DNA of 22,987 nt from Discostella pseudostelligera (Eukaryota > Bacillariophyta > Thalassiosirophyceae > Thalassiosirales > Thalassiosiraceae), in contig JALLBK010000544.1 in assembly GCA_036940085.1 (NCBI GenBank), positions 1 to 22,987 of the forward strand, in the 5' to 3' direction. Both the position numbers and the translations under genes were made by a program. Below, one piece after another: positions 8,700 to 18,347 of the stretch. Position 1 is the stretch's first letter, and the number at the start of each line of letters is the position of its first letter. A model generated the notes under the pieces. That model was not told where the DNA came from and did not search any database. It was given only the letters and a program-made list of their open reading frames with translations.

Positions 8700-10841
8700 T
8701 TAATAGTTTGATGACCAAGTCTTGTCAACATTGCCGGCCACACACCCATTGGAATAATATCCACCTCGCGCATCAATGTTGAATGAATACACGTTGGTGG
8801 TAGCATCATACATGACAGATATGAGAAGTGGATCAGCCTCCTCTCCACCTTCCACTTCGACATTATACAGGTTTAAGTTGTTACTGTCAGTGCGATAACT
8901 TCTGTAGTTATGTCCATCTCCATGGAGATACAAAACCTTCACCCCGGAATATTTTTGCCGTAGCAAGGTCATGAACGGAGTGCCAAAATATTGACTCCTT
9001 GTCGATATCATGGAGGCGTGTGCAAACACTACCACGGCTCGCATACCCTGACTCGAATATTTTGCCATGTTGGATTCTACCCATTTATAATTGCCTTGCA
9101 CGCGCGTCGACTCGTCACCGACGGTACCACCTCCCACTTGATTGATTCCAAGGAATAGTACGTTCGATGTGTAAAAGGCAAAGTTACCCGCACTCGTGGG
9201 GTAATCATTGTTTGGAAGAAGAGCTTTTTGTTCATAGTTCACGACAATGCTTGGATCGGACAACGTTCCAAAGCCTCTTGAGTTTGGTGTACTTCCATTT
9301 CCAAAATCTGTGTACGCAAATAATGGTGAACGAACGGTAAGTGATGCATACATTTCGTCGCATAGTAGTTTTATCACCTTTGCTTCTGGACTTACATTTC
9401 ATCCACCACCTCCAAGCTTGTGCACGATCCTGACAATCCTGAAACTCATTATCGCCTGGTACAAAGAAGCAATCTTCAGTATCGTAACCGATTGCATTCG
9501 TTGGGTGAGAGAACATGTCGGCAATGTCCGAAAAGCTGCTTTCGTAGCAGCTGGTGGTACCTTGCTTTATGTCTCCAATATGGACCATGAACTTGAAACC
9601 CATCTGCGCCTGGTTTAATTTGCGAAGGTGCTTGTTCAGACAATATCGATGATTTTTAGTGTAGGGGACTATATGATAGTTTGTAGGAGAGAACGCATTC
9701 AACATTCGATATTAATGGGCGAAAAAAAATACTGTGCTATGAGCTTAGAAATGATCAAACCAAGTGTACTCACTGTCTCCAAATGCAACAAAGCTTATCT
9801 TTTTGATCAAGGACGTTGGCTTCAGCGTTGGAAATTTGGTTGGCGACTTCGATGGTTTTGAAGTCGGAATTTTCGTCGGAGCTCTGGTTGGAATTTTCGT
9901 TGGTTGCTTGGATGTCGGGTTGGATGTTGGACTTCGCGTCGGAGCCTTGGTTGGAATTTTTGTTGGCGACTTGGATGTCGGATTAAATGTCGTCACCTGT
10001 GCACTGATAACATCAGATTGAGGATTGGATGTCGTCACCTGTGCACTGATAACATCAGATGGATCGGAGCCACTGACGTTGTACCTTATTCAAATATTGG
10101 ATACAGAATGAAAAATCAGGTGAATGGAGCAACCAATGAGGTGAATACGGATCGCAGGTTACATCACACTCACCTGACGGTGCCAGTAAATGTTCGTGGC
10201 AATTCACTCGAGAACAATCCAGTATCAGGGAGCTTGTCGCTCAAGCCTACGCCGTCGTATACCTCCAAAATATTATCTGATGCAGATACGTTCCACTGAT
10301 TTGTCGAGTCCTCAATGCATAGGATCATATTTGGGGTATGAAGGAGGAATGATGTTACCATTCCGGCTTTGATGGATACATTCAAATCAGCCAGTGTCGT
10401 TGGAGTATATCTCCCTAGAAGGTCCAATGCAGGGTTATCAAATGCCACCTCCCACTCCTCTCCTGGCATTTCATATCGCGAATATTCTCCAACATGGGTA
10501 TAAAGTTGGACCAATTCTTGCACTGCAGTCGATTGAGTGAAGATATCAATGGATGTTATTACCACATTACGAAACGCCTTGATAGAGAACACCAGCCCGA
10601 CGGATGCCATGTCGCCGCCGATGTGGGCAGTTGTTAGTTCCAAGTTGCTACAATCCGTTGGACAGGACAAGGCATCCTCATCGCTATTGCAGAGACCATC
10701 ATCACAACCATTAGTTGGTAACGTCAAATCTAGAGTAAACTCTGCGGTCTCAAGGTTATCACCGTCGCCTTCGATTGTCGACGAGCTAGCATGATGTGAC
10801 CATCGATTCAGAAAGAGGAAAATGAAAATCTTCGCCTTCAT
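8700..10841 (-). CDS. secreted calcineurin-like metallophosphoesterase with Cys-rich N-terminal region and Pro-Thr linker (4 exons)
   Basis: My model joins 10841-10174, 10084-9774, 9668-9396 and 9307-8700 (619 aa), with introns of 89, 105 and 88 bp and donors GTGAGT, GTGAGT, GTAAGT. A hydrophobic N-terminus (KIFIFLFLN) starts a secreted protein. About 220 residues of unknown fold follow, with a Cys cluster CDDGLCNSDEDALSCPTDC. Next is a Pro-Thr-Lys linker (PTKIPTKAP style, about 255-310). The phosphoesterase domain has its metal ligands in order: FGD (324-326), HIGD (356-359), GDNE (398-401), FAH (512-514) and HGDGH (546-550). The splice at 9774/9668 rebuilds FVAFGDIPY, typical of motif 1. 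The first intron's acceptor could also lie ten bases further on in the same frame. Substrate is unknown; extracellular or vacuolar phosphate-ester hydrolysis is the general expectation. The 42-bp internal duplication is listed separately. Confidence 0.85.
9980..10059 (-). repeat. 42-bp in-frame tandem duplication in the phosphoesterase linker
   Basis: Positions 9980-10017 and 10022-10059 match at 36 of 38 bases, with a period of 42 bp. In the coding frame this doubles the peptide SDVISAQVTT-(S/F)-NP just before the Pro-Thr linker. The near identity indicates a recent duplication. Confidence 0.85.
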
Positions 10842-11458
10842 TATTTAGCTGGATGCTGGATGTGTGCAATAAATAGGCCAATAGGCTGATGATGAAGAAG
10901 TTGGATGGGTCGTTCGTTGAGGTTCGTTGGACAAATGATAGTAGACGCACCCTCCTATTTGCCCAGGATCGCGAGTGGAATTATTTGAGAACCATTGGCT
11001 TGTGGCTTGTGCATCGATGCTGAATGCTGAGTGATTGAGTGATGTGAGCCGCGGCAGCTTGTGCTGGCGTCATCTCAATTGCATAGATCTTCATCTTCAT
11101 CATTCCAGCGATAGCACACACATTTCGCTATTTATTCCGGAGTGAAGCACATCGATTCGCCAAAGAAGATCCCCTTCTGTACTTTCTCTCCCGACAAAAC
11201 CAATTCCGCTGTACAAGTTCCATGGTCGAAATTTTTGGCCACATCTTCCCAACAAAAGTTCCACACATCCATCCGCCATCCAACACCATGGTCATGGTGC
11301 TTGCCTGCGGTTGATTCGGCAATAGTATTACTACTGAGATAAACTTCACTCATAAGAGAACAAAATAGCGGAGTAGAATCACCAACCAATAGTGCTCCAC
11401 TACTGCGCGGCATCGGCATCGGGATGCGACAACTGACAGCGGTGCAAAAAGATGAAAG
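10842..11458. other. 617-bp divergent intergenic region
   Basis: This is the space between the phosphoesterase start (leftward) and the small membrane-protein frame (rightward), so it should contain both promoters. The only possible coding element is a 95-codon leftward frame at 11132-11419, listed separately at low confidence. I see no repeat or RNA gene. Confidence 0.4.
11132..11419 (-). CDS. possible small protein of unknown function, 95 aa
   Basis: An ATG-started 95-codon frame ends in TAA. The composition is balanced and includes several Trp and Cys residues (DVWNFCWEDV, GTCTAELVLSGE), which is less random-looking than most spurious frames here. I recognise no domain, signal peptide or membrane segment. 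It starts only 39 bp from the rightward small membrane-protein frame. It could be a real small gene, a fragment of a larger spliced gene, or chance. Confidence 0.2.
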   Translation of the reverse strand: MPMPRSSGALLVGDSTPLFCSLMSEVYLSSNTIAESTAGKHHDHGVGWRMDVWNFCWEDVAKNFDHGTCTAELVLSGEKVQKGIFFGESMCFTPE

Positions 11459-11725
11459 ATGAATACAGCAATTTTAATCTTGCTCATCCTCATCTTCGTT
11501 CCACTCTTTGCCGGTCTGCTTGGGTTGGGAGCTTCGTACCTTCAGCATACCTCACAAAATACGGGTAGAGAATATGTGGTTGACCTTGATCAAGATTTCT
11601 TCATACCGTTCTATTTAGCATTAGCGCTTGTGATTGTGATTTCTATTCGAATTCACATAGGGACATGGAGGCAATCTAATGTTGGTGAAAGCGCGCATGT
11701 CGATAAGAAGAAGAAGAAACAATAA
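11459..11725 (+). CDS. possible small two-TM membrane protein with Lys tail, 88 aa
   Basis: The frame encodes two hydrophobic segments: residues about 4-27 (ILILLILIFVPLFAGLLGLG) and about 47-64 (FFIPFYLALALVIVISI). They are separated by a short polar loop, and the C-terminus is KKKKKQ. The last four residues KKKQ fit the KKxx-type ER retrieval signal, which would suggest an ER membrane protein. I do not recognise the family. One caution is that the nearest upstream ATG (11452) opens a different 38-codon frame overlapping this start. It lies in the same direction as GET3, more than 800 bp upstream of it. The membrane topology is visible in the sequence; that it is a gene is inference. Confidence 0.5.
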   Translation: MNTAILILLILIFVPLFAGLLGLGASYLQHTSQNTGREYVVDLDQDFFIPFYLALALVIVISIRIHIGTWRQSNVGESAHVDKKKKKQ

Positions 11726-12573
11726 TCTTGTGTGTGGATGAGAAATGCGTGTACGTGTTATATTTCGATGATTGGACGATTTTGAAGAGAGGAATGTGGT
11801 ATGTGTACTTTGGTGGATCACCGCAGGATGTTTTAGTTATTACTCTTTCGTCGAGAACGATTGAGTGAATCGATCATACGTTAAAAGAGGCCAATGTAAC
11901 GATGTGAAATCTCTATCTCGTGAGGATTAGGTTTCTTTCATCTCGATTCTGGTTGTGCGTGCGCGTGATATGATGCTTTCCTGCGGTGATGCATTACGAA
12001 GAAAGGAATGATTCTACAATTTTCATGTCATGATACAGTTGGAGCGTATGTTCTATTATGATTATGATACCGGAACTCACATCCGGCGATATAATGAGAG
12101 AAGAAGACATGGTCAGAGAAAGACTGAGGTTCCATGCTCCGCCTTCCATCTTCGATCGTCTTCCACATGTCGACAAGCACTGAGCTAGGTAGAACCATGC
12201 ACCATTTGTACATAGTGTACTCTTTGTTCAGCCACACTCATCCACGACAATTGTTCATACGATGCACTGGATATGTTGTTTCTAGTCTCGATGAACAACA
12301 GCCAGTTGAGTAGATTCATGATATTATTCATTGCCAGTATTGAGTGTTGAGGAGCACTATTGGTATGGTACTACTTCATGATCGCCTTCTTCCAGAATCC
12401 GGTTAAATTCCACGTGTCCATCTCTATGTTCCCGCTAATAACCATGCCCACGTCACTCACGTCTGTCCATCCCCTGCGCCGCCCCAAACCCACTTTCACC
12501 CCAAACGAAGCGAGCGTCGCGTCGTTGCACACTCACAAAGCATTTCATTTCTCTCCATCCACCAACACCAACC
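11726..12573. other. 848-bp intergenic region upstream of GET3
   Basis: I found no supportable gene. It contains a CACGTG box in CCACGTGTCC (12411-12416 core) about 160 bp before the GET3 start and a TTCCCGC word near 12429, without the ten-base spacing seen elsewhere. A C-rich 60-base leader with many CCA and CCC words precedes the GET3 ATG. The remainder is AT-moderate sequence with scattered stops in all frames. Confidence 0.4.
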
Positions 12574-14011
12574 ATGGCCGACCCCTACGACTACGACGAC
12601 GAGGACCTCCCGGATCCCTCCCTAAAGAACATCCTCGAGCAAGATTCTCTCCAATGGATCTTCGTGGGAGGGAAAGGCGGTGTGGGGAAGACCACCACGA
12701 GTTGTTGTTTGGCGACGCAGCTTGCCAAGCATCGAAAGAAGGTGCGTAGGGTTGATGTTCATTTCATGTAGATGTTGAAAGCCAATGCCGCGTGGGCAGT
12801 TGGGGTTGGTTGTTGCCCACGACAACGACGGCGAATATGCTGCTGATATTGTCAAATCGCGATAGAGTTGACGGCTGCCGGTTATCTCAGTCTAAGTCAA
12901 GTCGTCGGGGAGAGATGAGTGTATGTGATATTGATATTGATATGGTCATCATGACACATTATGAATCTCACTGTGGTTGGAGGGGGGGGGCTGTGTAAAA
13001 TCGAGACTGCACTACCTTTCATTGGCACATCGCATTTACTTTTCTCATCTTTTTCCTCTCTTCATTCGCATACCAAACAAAAAGGTCTTGATTGTATCGA
13101 CGGATCCAGCACACAATCTCTCGGACGCCTTTTGTCAAAAGATTGGCCGTGAACCCACACTCATCCAGGGATTTACGAACTTGTCGGCAATGGAAATTGA
13201 CGCTACCGAAGATTTGGACAAAATGCAAAGATCAATGGAGGATGCCACCGGTGCTGGTCATGACGAGGATGGAAATTCGGGTATTCAATCACTTCTGTCG
13301 GAGCTCACAAACTCTATCCCGGGCATTGATGAGGCCATGTCGTTTTCGGAATTGATGAAACAGGTTCAGAACTCGGATTATGATGTGGTGGTATTTGATA
13401 CGGCACCTACGGGTCACACTCTTCGTCTTCTTAGCTTCCCAACGATTCTTGAAAAGGCCTTTGGAAAGCTGATGGATCTCAAGGATCGATTTGGTGGATT
13501 GATTGGACAGGCGTCGGCTCTGTTTGGTGGGGGATCTCCCGATCAAGTTCAGGATGCATTGTTGGGTCGTCTTGAAGAAACGAGGGCGGTTATTAACAAA
13601 GTGAATCAGGCATTTCAGGATCCAGCCCTGACGACCTTTGTCTGCGTTTGCATCCCCGAATTCTTATCCATCTACGAGACGGAGCGCTTGGTGCAGGAGC
13701 TGTCAAAGTTTGGAATCGACTCACACAATATTGTTGTTAATCAGGTATTGTTCCCTGAGAAAGATGCTGAGGAGCTTGGGGAGTGGTTCGACTCGAACAA
13801 AGATGAGATGCAGAAGGAGGCCCGAGAAATCTGCTCGAAAATGATGGCTCGTAAACGAATGCAGGATAAGTACATTGGTCAGTGCTTCGATCTTTATGGT
13901 GACGACTTCCATGTAGTGCTGATGCCTTTATTGGACCATGAAGTCAGGGGGGTGGAGAAGCTCCGAGATTTTTCAGAACTATTGATCAATCCTATCGATT
14001 TGGAAGAGTAA
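12574..14011 (+). CDS. GET3: ATPase GET3/ArsA family, tail-anchored protein targeting (2 exons)
   Basis: The model joins 12574-12741 and 13085-14011 (364 aa) in phase 0, using donor AAG|GTGCGT and acceptor AAAAAG|GTC. GET3 is the cytosolic ATPase that carries tail-anchored membrane proteins to the ER. Visible motifs are the deviant Walker [11 protein letters not shown] (32-41), switch [13 protein letters not shown] (61-72), switch [15 protein letters not shown] (160-172), VNQVLFP (274-280) near the A-loop region, and [20 protein letters not shown] close to the C-terminus. The N-terminus is acidic ([12 protein letters not shown]). The zinc-binding CxxC of yeast and animal GET3 is replaced by CSKM (306-309), although the following [10 protein letters not shown] aligns well. 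The 343-bp intron is the longest in the window. Convergent with the plastid gene, 186 bp away. Confidence 0.93.
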
Positions 14012-14197
14012 TTTGGTGACACGATCGACCAGAAATGATACAAGATCGTAAAGTAAAGGTAATCAGATATCATCGATTTGATTAATGGTATGATTGTAAC
14101 GGCCTAAATAGTAAACCAAAGCGCATACACAATAATCGTAATTCTAAAGTCCTTATTGGGTGTCATGCCATCGTCCTCGTTATAGTACCATATTTCA

Positions 14198-15025
14198 TCA
14201 AGGCCACAAGCCATACGTGTCCGGATCTTCCTTCCCAATTCTACGCTCCAAAAATCCCTCCCCAATCTCGAAATCTGTCGTACCAAACCGATCAAGAATT
14301 ATCTTTTCCATGTGAGCAATTTCTTTCAACTCCTCAAGATTGTTCAGTGCATCCAACGCTGCATCCAGAATAAGTGACGGATGATGGGTTTCCGTTTCCG
14401 TAGTCTGCTCGTCGTAGTAGTAGTGTTTCGGTTTCATGTTAGCGGCATAGAAGATGTCAACGAAGAATTCGTGTGCAATTTTGGCTTCGCGAGAGTCATG
14501 ACCGTATTCGGTCTGGGCTCGGTGGTAATCTGCTAGTGCCTCGCGTACTTTGTGAGGAAGGGCAACCTAAAAAAGAGTGAGAGGTACGATGTACACATGA
14601 TGGAAAGTCTCATGATCACCATCACGTCGATAGTAGACAAAACCAATAACTTGTTCTAAGTTACGAACGTACCTCTGGATTATTCTTTCGAGTATCTTGT
14701 ATGCTCTTGACCAAAGCTCGTATCTCTTCTAATTTTTCCTCCTCTTGGGCATTGAGGAGTTGATTCAGCGCATTCACATCCATCTTGTATCTAAATCCTC
14801 GGCAGCGAAATGAGCAGATGTCGCAACTAGAACATAATTATGACTTCAAGTACTATCAACTCACCTAGATCGAGTTGTCAATGGTTCGTCTCCAGGTTGC
14901 AGATCCATAGCCAAAGATGGGAAGCACCTATGCGAAGTCGTCGCCGCCATGAACCCATCTGTTGGTGATATCCACAGAAGGCCTCCTGCTACCGCAGTAG
15001 TAAATCGAAGGCTGTGAAATTTCAT
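14198..15025 (-). CDS. plastid-targeted protein with possible CP12-like core (3 exons)
   Basis: My model joins 15025-14865, 14790-14673 and 14566-14198 (215 aa), with introns of 74 and 106 bp and donors GTGAGT and GTACGT. The first 24 residues form a signal peptide (FTTAVAGGLLWISPTDG) followed by FMAATTSHRCFP: Phe at +1 of the predicted cleavage site and an acid-free Ser/Thr/Arg segment, the bipartite plastid signal of diatoms. The mature part is helical and charged. Residues 99-134 include EYGHDSREAKIAHEFFVDIF, which resembles the helix-loop-helix core of CP12 (DSxEAxxAWDxVEEL), the Calvin-cycle regulator that bridges GAPDH and phosphoribulokinase. However, the Trp is His and the CP12 cysteine pairs are absent. 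An in-frame ATG at 15142 would add 39 residues but bury the signal peptide. Gene and targeting are solid; the CP12 link is tentative. Confidence 0.75.
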
Positions 15026-15100
15026 TTTGTTTAGTGGAATGATCAATTGCAATGACGAAAGGAAGGCGACTCTTGACCCAGCGGCTTGCTTCATACCATC

Positions 15101-15130
15101 GGAGCTCGGATCCGAGGAGATCCGAGCTCC
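15101..15130. repeat. perfect 12-bp inverted repeat, 6-base loop
   Basis: GGAGCTCGGATC (15101-15112) and its exact reverse complement (15119-15130) flank CGAGGA. It lies 76 bp upstream of the plastid-protein ATG, so in a transcript it would be a GC-rich hairpin in the 5' leader. Confidence 0.85.
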
Positions 15131-15485
15131 TGGTGTCACCATTCACCCCTGCTTGCTCGTCATGGTCATGTTGATGATGTCATACGAGCTAGTTCGCTTT
15201 CTTCTCCGCGTCGGGAAGAAGAAAAGGAAGAGGTGTGGCGAGAGTGTAGAGTAGAGGAGGTAGAGAGGAGATGATGTCCCCGCCAGTATCGTATCTTTCG
15301 CCTCAAGAAGTGTTCATCGTCGACATACAGACAGTGTCAGTTTGTGCCTCGACGGACAGACAGTCTACTAGGCACTGTAAGTAGAGGTGGACCACCATGG
15401 TCGCCTACGCAAACTCCTCTCTCTAGAGAGACCAACCTATTTCCAACCGATGACAGCGACAGAGTAGCGTTACAGCAGTCGTCAC

Positions 15486-15556
15486 CGACAGCGACAGCGA
15501 TAGACAGAGACAGAGACAGAGATAGAGACAGCGATACAGCAGGCAACAGCGACAGG
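15486..15556. repeat. imperfect GACAGN simple repeat
   Basis: About 70 bases consist of GACAGA, GACAGC and GATAGA hexamers, strongly purine-skewed on the + strand. It is placed about 100-170 bp before the cyclase fusion ATG, probably in its 5' leader or core promoter. Confidence 0.8.
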
Positions 15557-15654
15557 TGCACTCTAGCAGGTAGCAGCAGCACTGTTTCCGTTGCTGTGGC
15601 TTGCCTGCAAAGCTATCCATAACATCTTTCTATTGATATCAATTTCTAAAAAAT

Positions 15655-18212
15655 ATGGTTGCCCCAGCCTACACGATGGTGTCACTACGAAAGGATTACA
15701 ATGACGAAGATGACGAAGAAGCTGATCAAATTGGAGCAATAATGAGAGCAGAAGAAGATCACGACGACGACGACGACGACGAGGGGAAAGAATCATCGTC
15801 ATCGTTTGATCATTCATATACTACTACTAATAATCGACGAAGCGCCTATGCCATTGGCTGTAGCAGCTTTGTCATTGGGTTCTTTCTTGGTGCACTTATC
15901 ATGTTTGTGGCTGGATATAAGCCATTTCATGATGGTAGTGGTGGCCAAACCAACCAATTGCCTGCCATGGACGAGTCAGTGTATGGCAGCACCACCATCA
16001 ACAATAGCGAACAATCGAATGAAATCGACTCGATTCAAACTTCAGTGACGGAAGCTACAATGAGTGACAATATCAATGAAGAAGGTGAAGACACTGAAGA
16101 CGAACCTATCCAAAACACAATCTCCGCCAATTTCTCGGTCTCGGAACAGGTGAATCATGATCGAACGTCTTTCACGTAAGTGCAATTAGTTGAACACTTG
16201 TCTCGGTTCGCGGTATCAATCTCTTGCCTCTCACCAATATATATATTTAATGTGAAACATTTATTCTAGTCAAGGCCTCTCGTATGGCAACGACGGGATG
16301 ATATACGAAACCACTGGACTTTACGGACAATCGAAAGTGCGTCGCATCAACCCACGCACATTTGAGGTAGAACTCTCAGTAGATATCGACGAGCAGTTTT
16401 TTGGAGAAGGTTCCGCGTATTACCTCAATGCCGACGGCAACGGAAGGCTGATTCAGATTACTTGGCAAGAACAAACGGGGTTTATCTATGATACTGAGGC
16501 TTTGCAGAAAGTACACGAGTTCAATTTTACGACGACACCTCCGTCACATGAGGGATGGGGAATTACCTACGATGCATCAAATCAAGAGTTTATTGTGAGT
16601 GATGGATCACAGTTTCTATACTTTTGGGATCGTGATACGTTAGTGGAGAAGAGGAAGGTGGAGGTAACGAGACTGGATGGGAACTATCAAGATCGATTGA
16701 ACGAGTTAGAGTACATGGATGGAATTGTATGCTGTAATATTTGGTACAGTGATGAGATTATATGCGTAGATCCAACAACTGGGAAGAGTGTGAGAGAATA
16801 TGGTAAGAAATGACAGTATATGATGTGCATGTCTTAGTGTGAATTCGTCTTATCAAGACTTGCTGTTGCTTCGTTGTGCTTGCCAAGACATGTCGTATCT
16901 CTGGCCTCAGGATGAAAGGGATGGTGCAGATGTTCTGAACGGGATAGCATTGGGGAATGATCATGTATTAATCACAGGAAAGTTATGGGATCGGATGTTT
17001 AAAGTTACCTTCCCTGATTGGCCATCATTATTCGACTCTTCTGCGGATGCAATCAACGACGAAACAAACAACACAGGCAGTCACGACAATTCCATTGTCA
17101 ATGAAGATACGACCGCTGTGTCCTACAATTTCCTCCGAACAACCAAAGGGACTGAAACGATGCGCCTCCTCCTGAATGATCTACTGTCGTCGCCACAACA
17201 GCAAACCACATCCACAAATAACGATGGCTACTTATCGCTCTATGGGCCACGTCGTTCTCTCACACACCTTTCCGAATTAATGAAAAACGATGGCCAAATC
17301 TTGTCATCGTGTCATCCACTAGCTCATAACCTCGGCAGAGTGGCGTATCAGTTCTTCGGCAGTATGGACGGAGCATTTGACGGCATGGTCGGGACGGAAG
17401 ATGCACATTTATTAAGACTGTGCAATGCCGCATTTCTTCATGGCGTGATTGAGTATCATTTGAGAGATTCATCGTTAGAAAATCTCGTAGCTGCCGCTGG
17501 AGAGATTGAAGACAAAGTGTGCTCAAAATTGGTCAATGTCGATTCTGGTCCATGGGAGTGTCATCATGGAATTGGGCACGGGATAGTTCAAAGGTATCGC
17601 ATGGAAGGTGAGAAGGCCGTCATTGAAAAGAGTCAGAAAAGCTGCAGAGAAACAAGCGCGGCAAGTGAGTGTGAGAACGGGATGTGGATGGATCATTTTG
17701 CAGTATCAGGTAATATTTTGGCCATGGAAACTCGGATGATGGCCTCGGATATTGTTTTGGAGGAACTGAAAAGGGCATTATCGACATTAGGAGTGGAGCA
17801 AACATCAATCGAAGGTCGAATTCGACCCCCGCCGTTTCCCCAATCAATGCAAATATGCAACAGTAGCCTAAGCGCCTTCGACTGTTTCATCTACGCAGCT
17901 ACAGAATATCTACTCGTACACCCGAGGGATTATGCTGGAGCAATAAAGTACTGCACTGATCCGTCTGCAAATATCGGCATGAGTGGGTTGCAAATATGTG
18001 TCGAAGGTGTGGGAACGCAATGTGCCAAGGAGAATATGAAGAATTTTTCGGTGGTAGAGGAAGTCTGTCGGACGCTTGACGATCAGCAGAGTGCAAGTTG
18101 CTTCCAGGCTGCACTTACTTACTTTCGAACAAGCACAGAGAATGAAAGTCCAAAGGACGCTGGTTTATGCGACAACTTGATTCAATTCAAACAAATGTGC
18201 TTAAATAGTTAG
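15655..18212 (+). CDS. type II membrane protein: glutaminyl-peptide cyclotransferase (plant/bacterial type) fused to Cys/His-rich HGxGHG domain (3 exons)
   Basis: The model joins 15655-16175, 16270-16802 and 16888-18212 (792 aa), with introns of 94 and 85 bp. An acidic cytosolic tail (Asp run 37-42) leads to one membrane span (about 64-88) and a Ser/Thr/Asn stem. Residues 174 to about 398 form a beta-propeller glutaminyl cyclase, which makes N-terminal pyroglutamate: QGLSYGNDGMIYETTGLYG, FGEGSAYY, EGWGITYD, LNELEYMDG, and after the second splice YDMSYLWPQ and LNGIALGNDHVLITGKLWD. After a linker, residues 490-789 form a second domain: CHPLAHNLG (493-501), FLHGVIEYH, ECHHGIGHG (575-583), NGMWMDHF and about nine further Cys. 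I associate its C/H pattern with uncharacterised bacterial and archaeal proteins; no function is known to me. Domain 2 and the end of the cyclase share one uninterrupted exon, so the fusion is not a splicing artefact of my model. A Golgi or secretory location is inferred. Confidence 0.88.
15762..15782 (+). repeat. GAC trinucleotide run encoding Asp
   Basis: A short CGA/GAC run of about seven units encodes the Asp stretch in the cytosolic tail of the cyclase fusion protein. Such runs vary in length between alleles. Confidence 0.8.
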
Positions 18213-18347
18213 TAGATATACCCCCTTCGATTCTATTGCATGTGCAAGGCGATTAAGAACGGTCCTATAGTGGAGGACAATCGAACTGGCCAAATGACAA
18301 TTTAATCTCTGACTAGTGATCAACTCTGCTGCATGCAACTCTCGAAT

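Larger units (their letters stand above)
15026..15654. promoter_or_regulatory. 629-bp divergent promoter region
   Basis: This region separates the leftward plastid gene from the rightward glutaminyl cyclase fusion gene. It holds the 12-bp-stem inverted repeat at 15101-15130, close to the plastid gene start, and a purine-rich GACAGN repeat at 15486-15556, close to the cyclase gene start. Frames crossing the region follow the repeat and are not convincing genes. Confidence 0.5.

Noticed and set aside
9232..9705. Separate small leftward gene overlapping the phosphoesterase
   Set aside because: Its conserved part is exon 3 of the phosphoesterase; the ends are intron sequence read through the acceptor at 9669 and the donor at 9395.
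12028..12237. 69-codon leftward frame upstream of GET3
   Set aside because: No domain or conserved pattern is visible, and a second frame on the same strand overlaps it; chance is more likely.
12977..13084. N-terminal extension of the GET3 second exon
   Set aside because: It is intron sequence read in frame; the P-loop exon at 12574-12741 joins at 13085 and gives the conserved [12 protein letters not shown].
15344..15622. 92-codon frame rich in Asp-Arg over the GACAGN repeat
   Set aside because: The frame is created by the simple repeat, which stays open in several phases on both strands.
16298..16813. Stand-alone short glutaminyl cyclase ending at 16813
   Set aside because: The stop is inside an intron. 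Splicing 16802 to 16888 restores YDMSYLWPQ and the conserved end of the propeller.
18213..18347. tRNA-like sequence (GTTCGATTGTCC on the minus strand)
   Set aside because: No acceptor stem or anticodon arm can be built around it; only the T-loop-like word is present.
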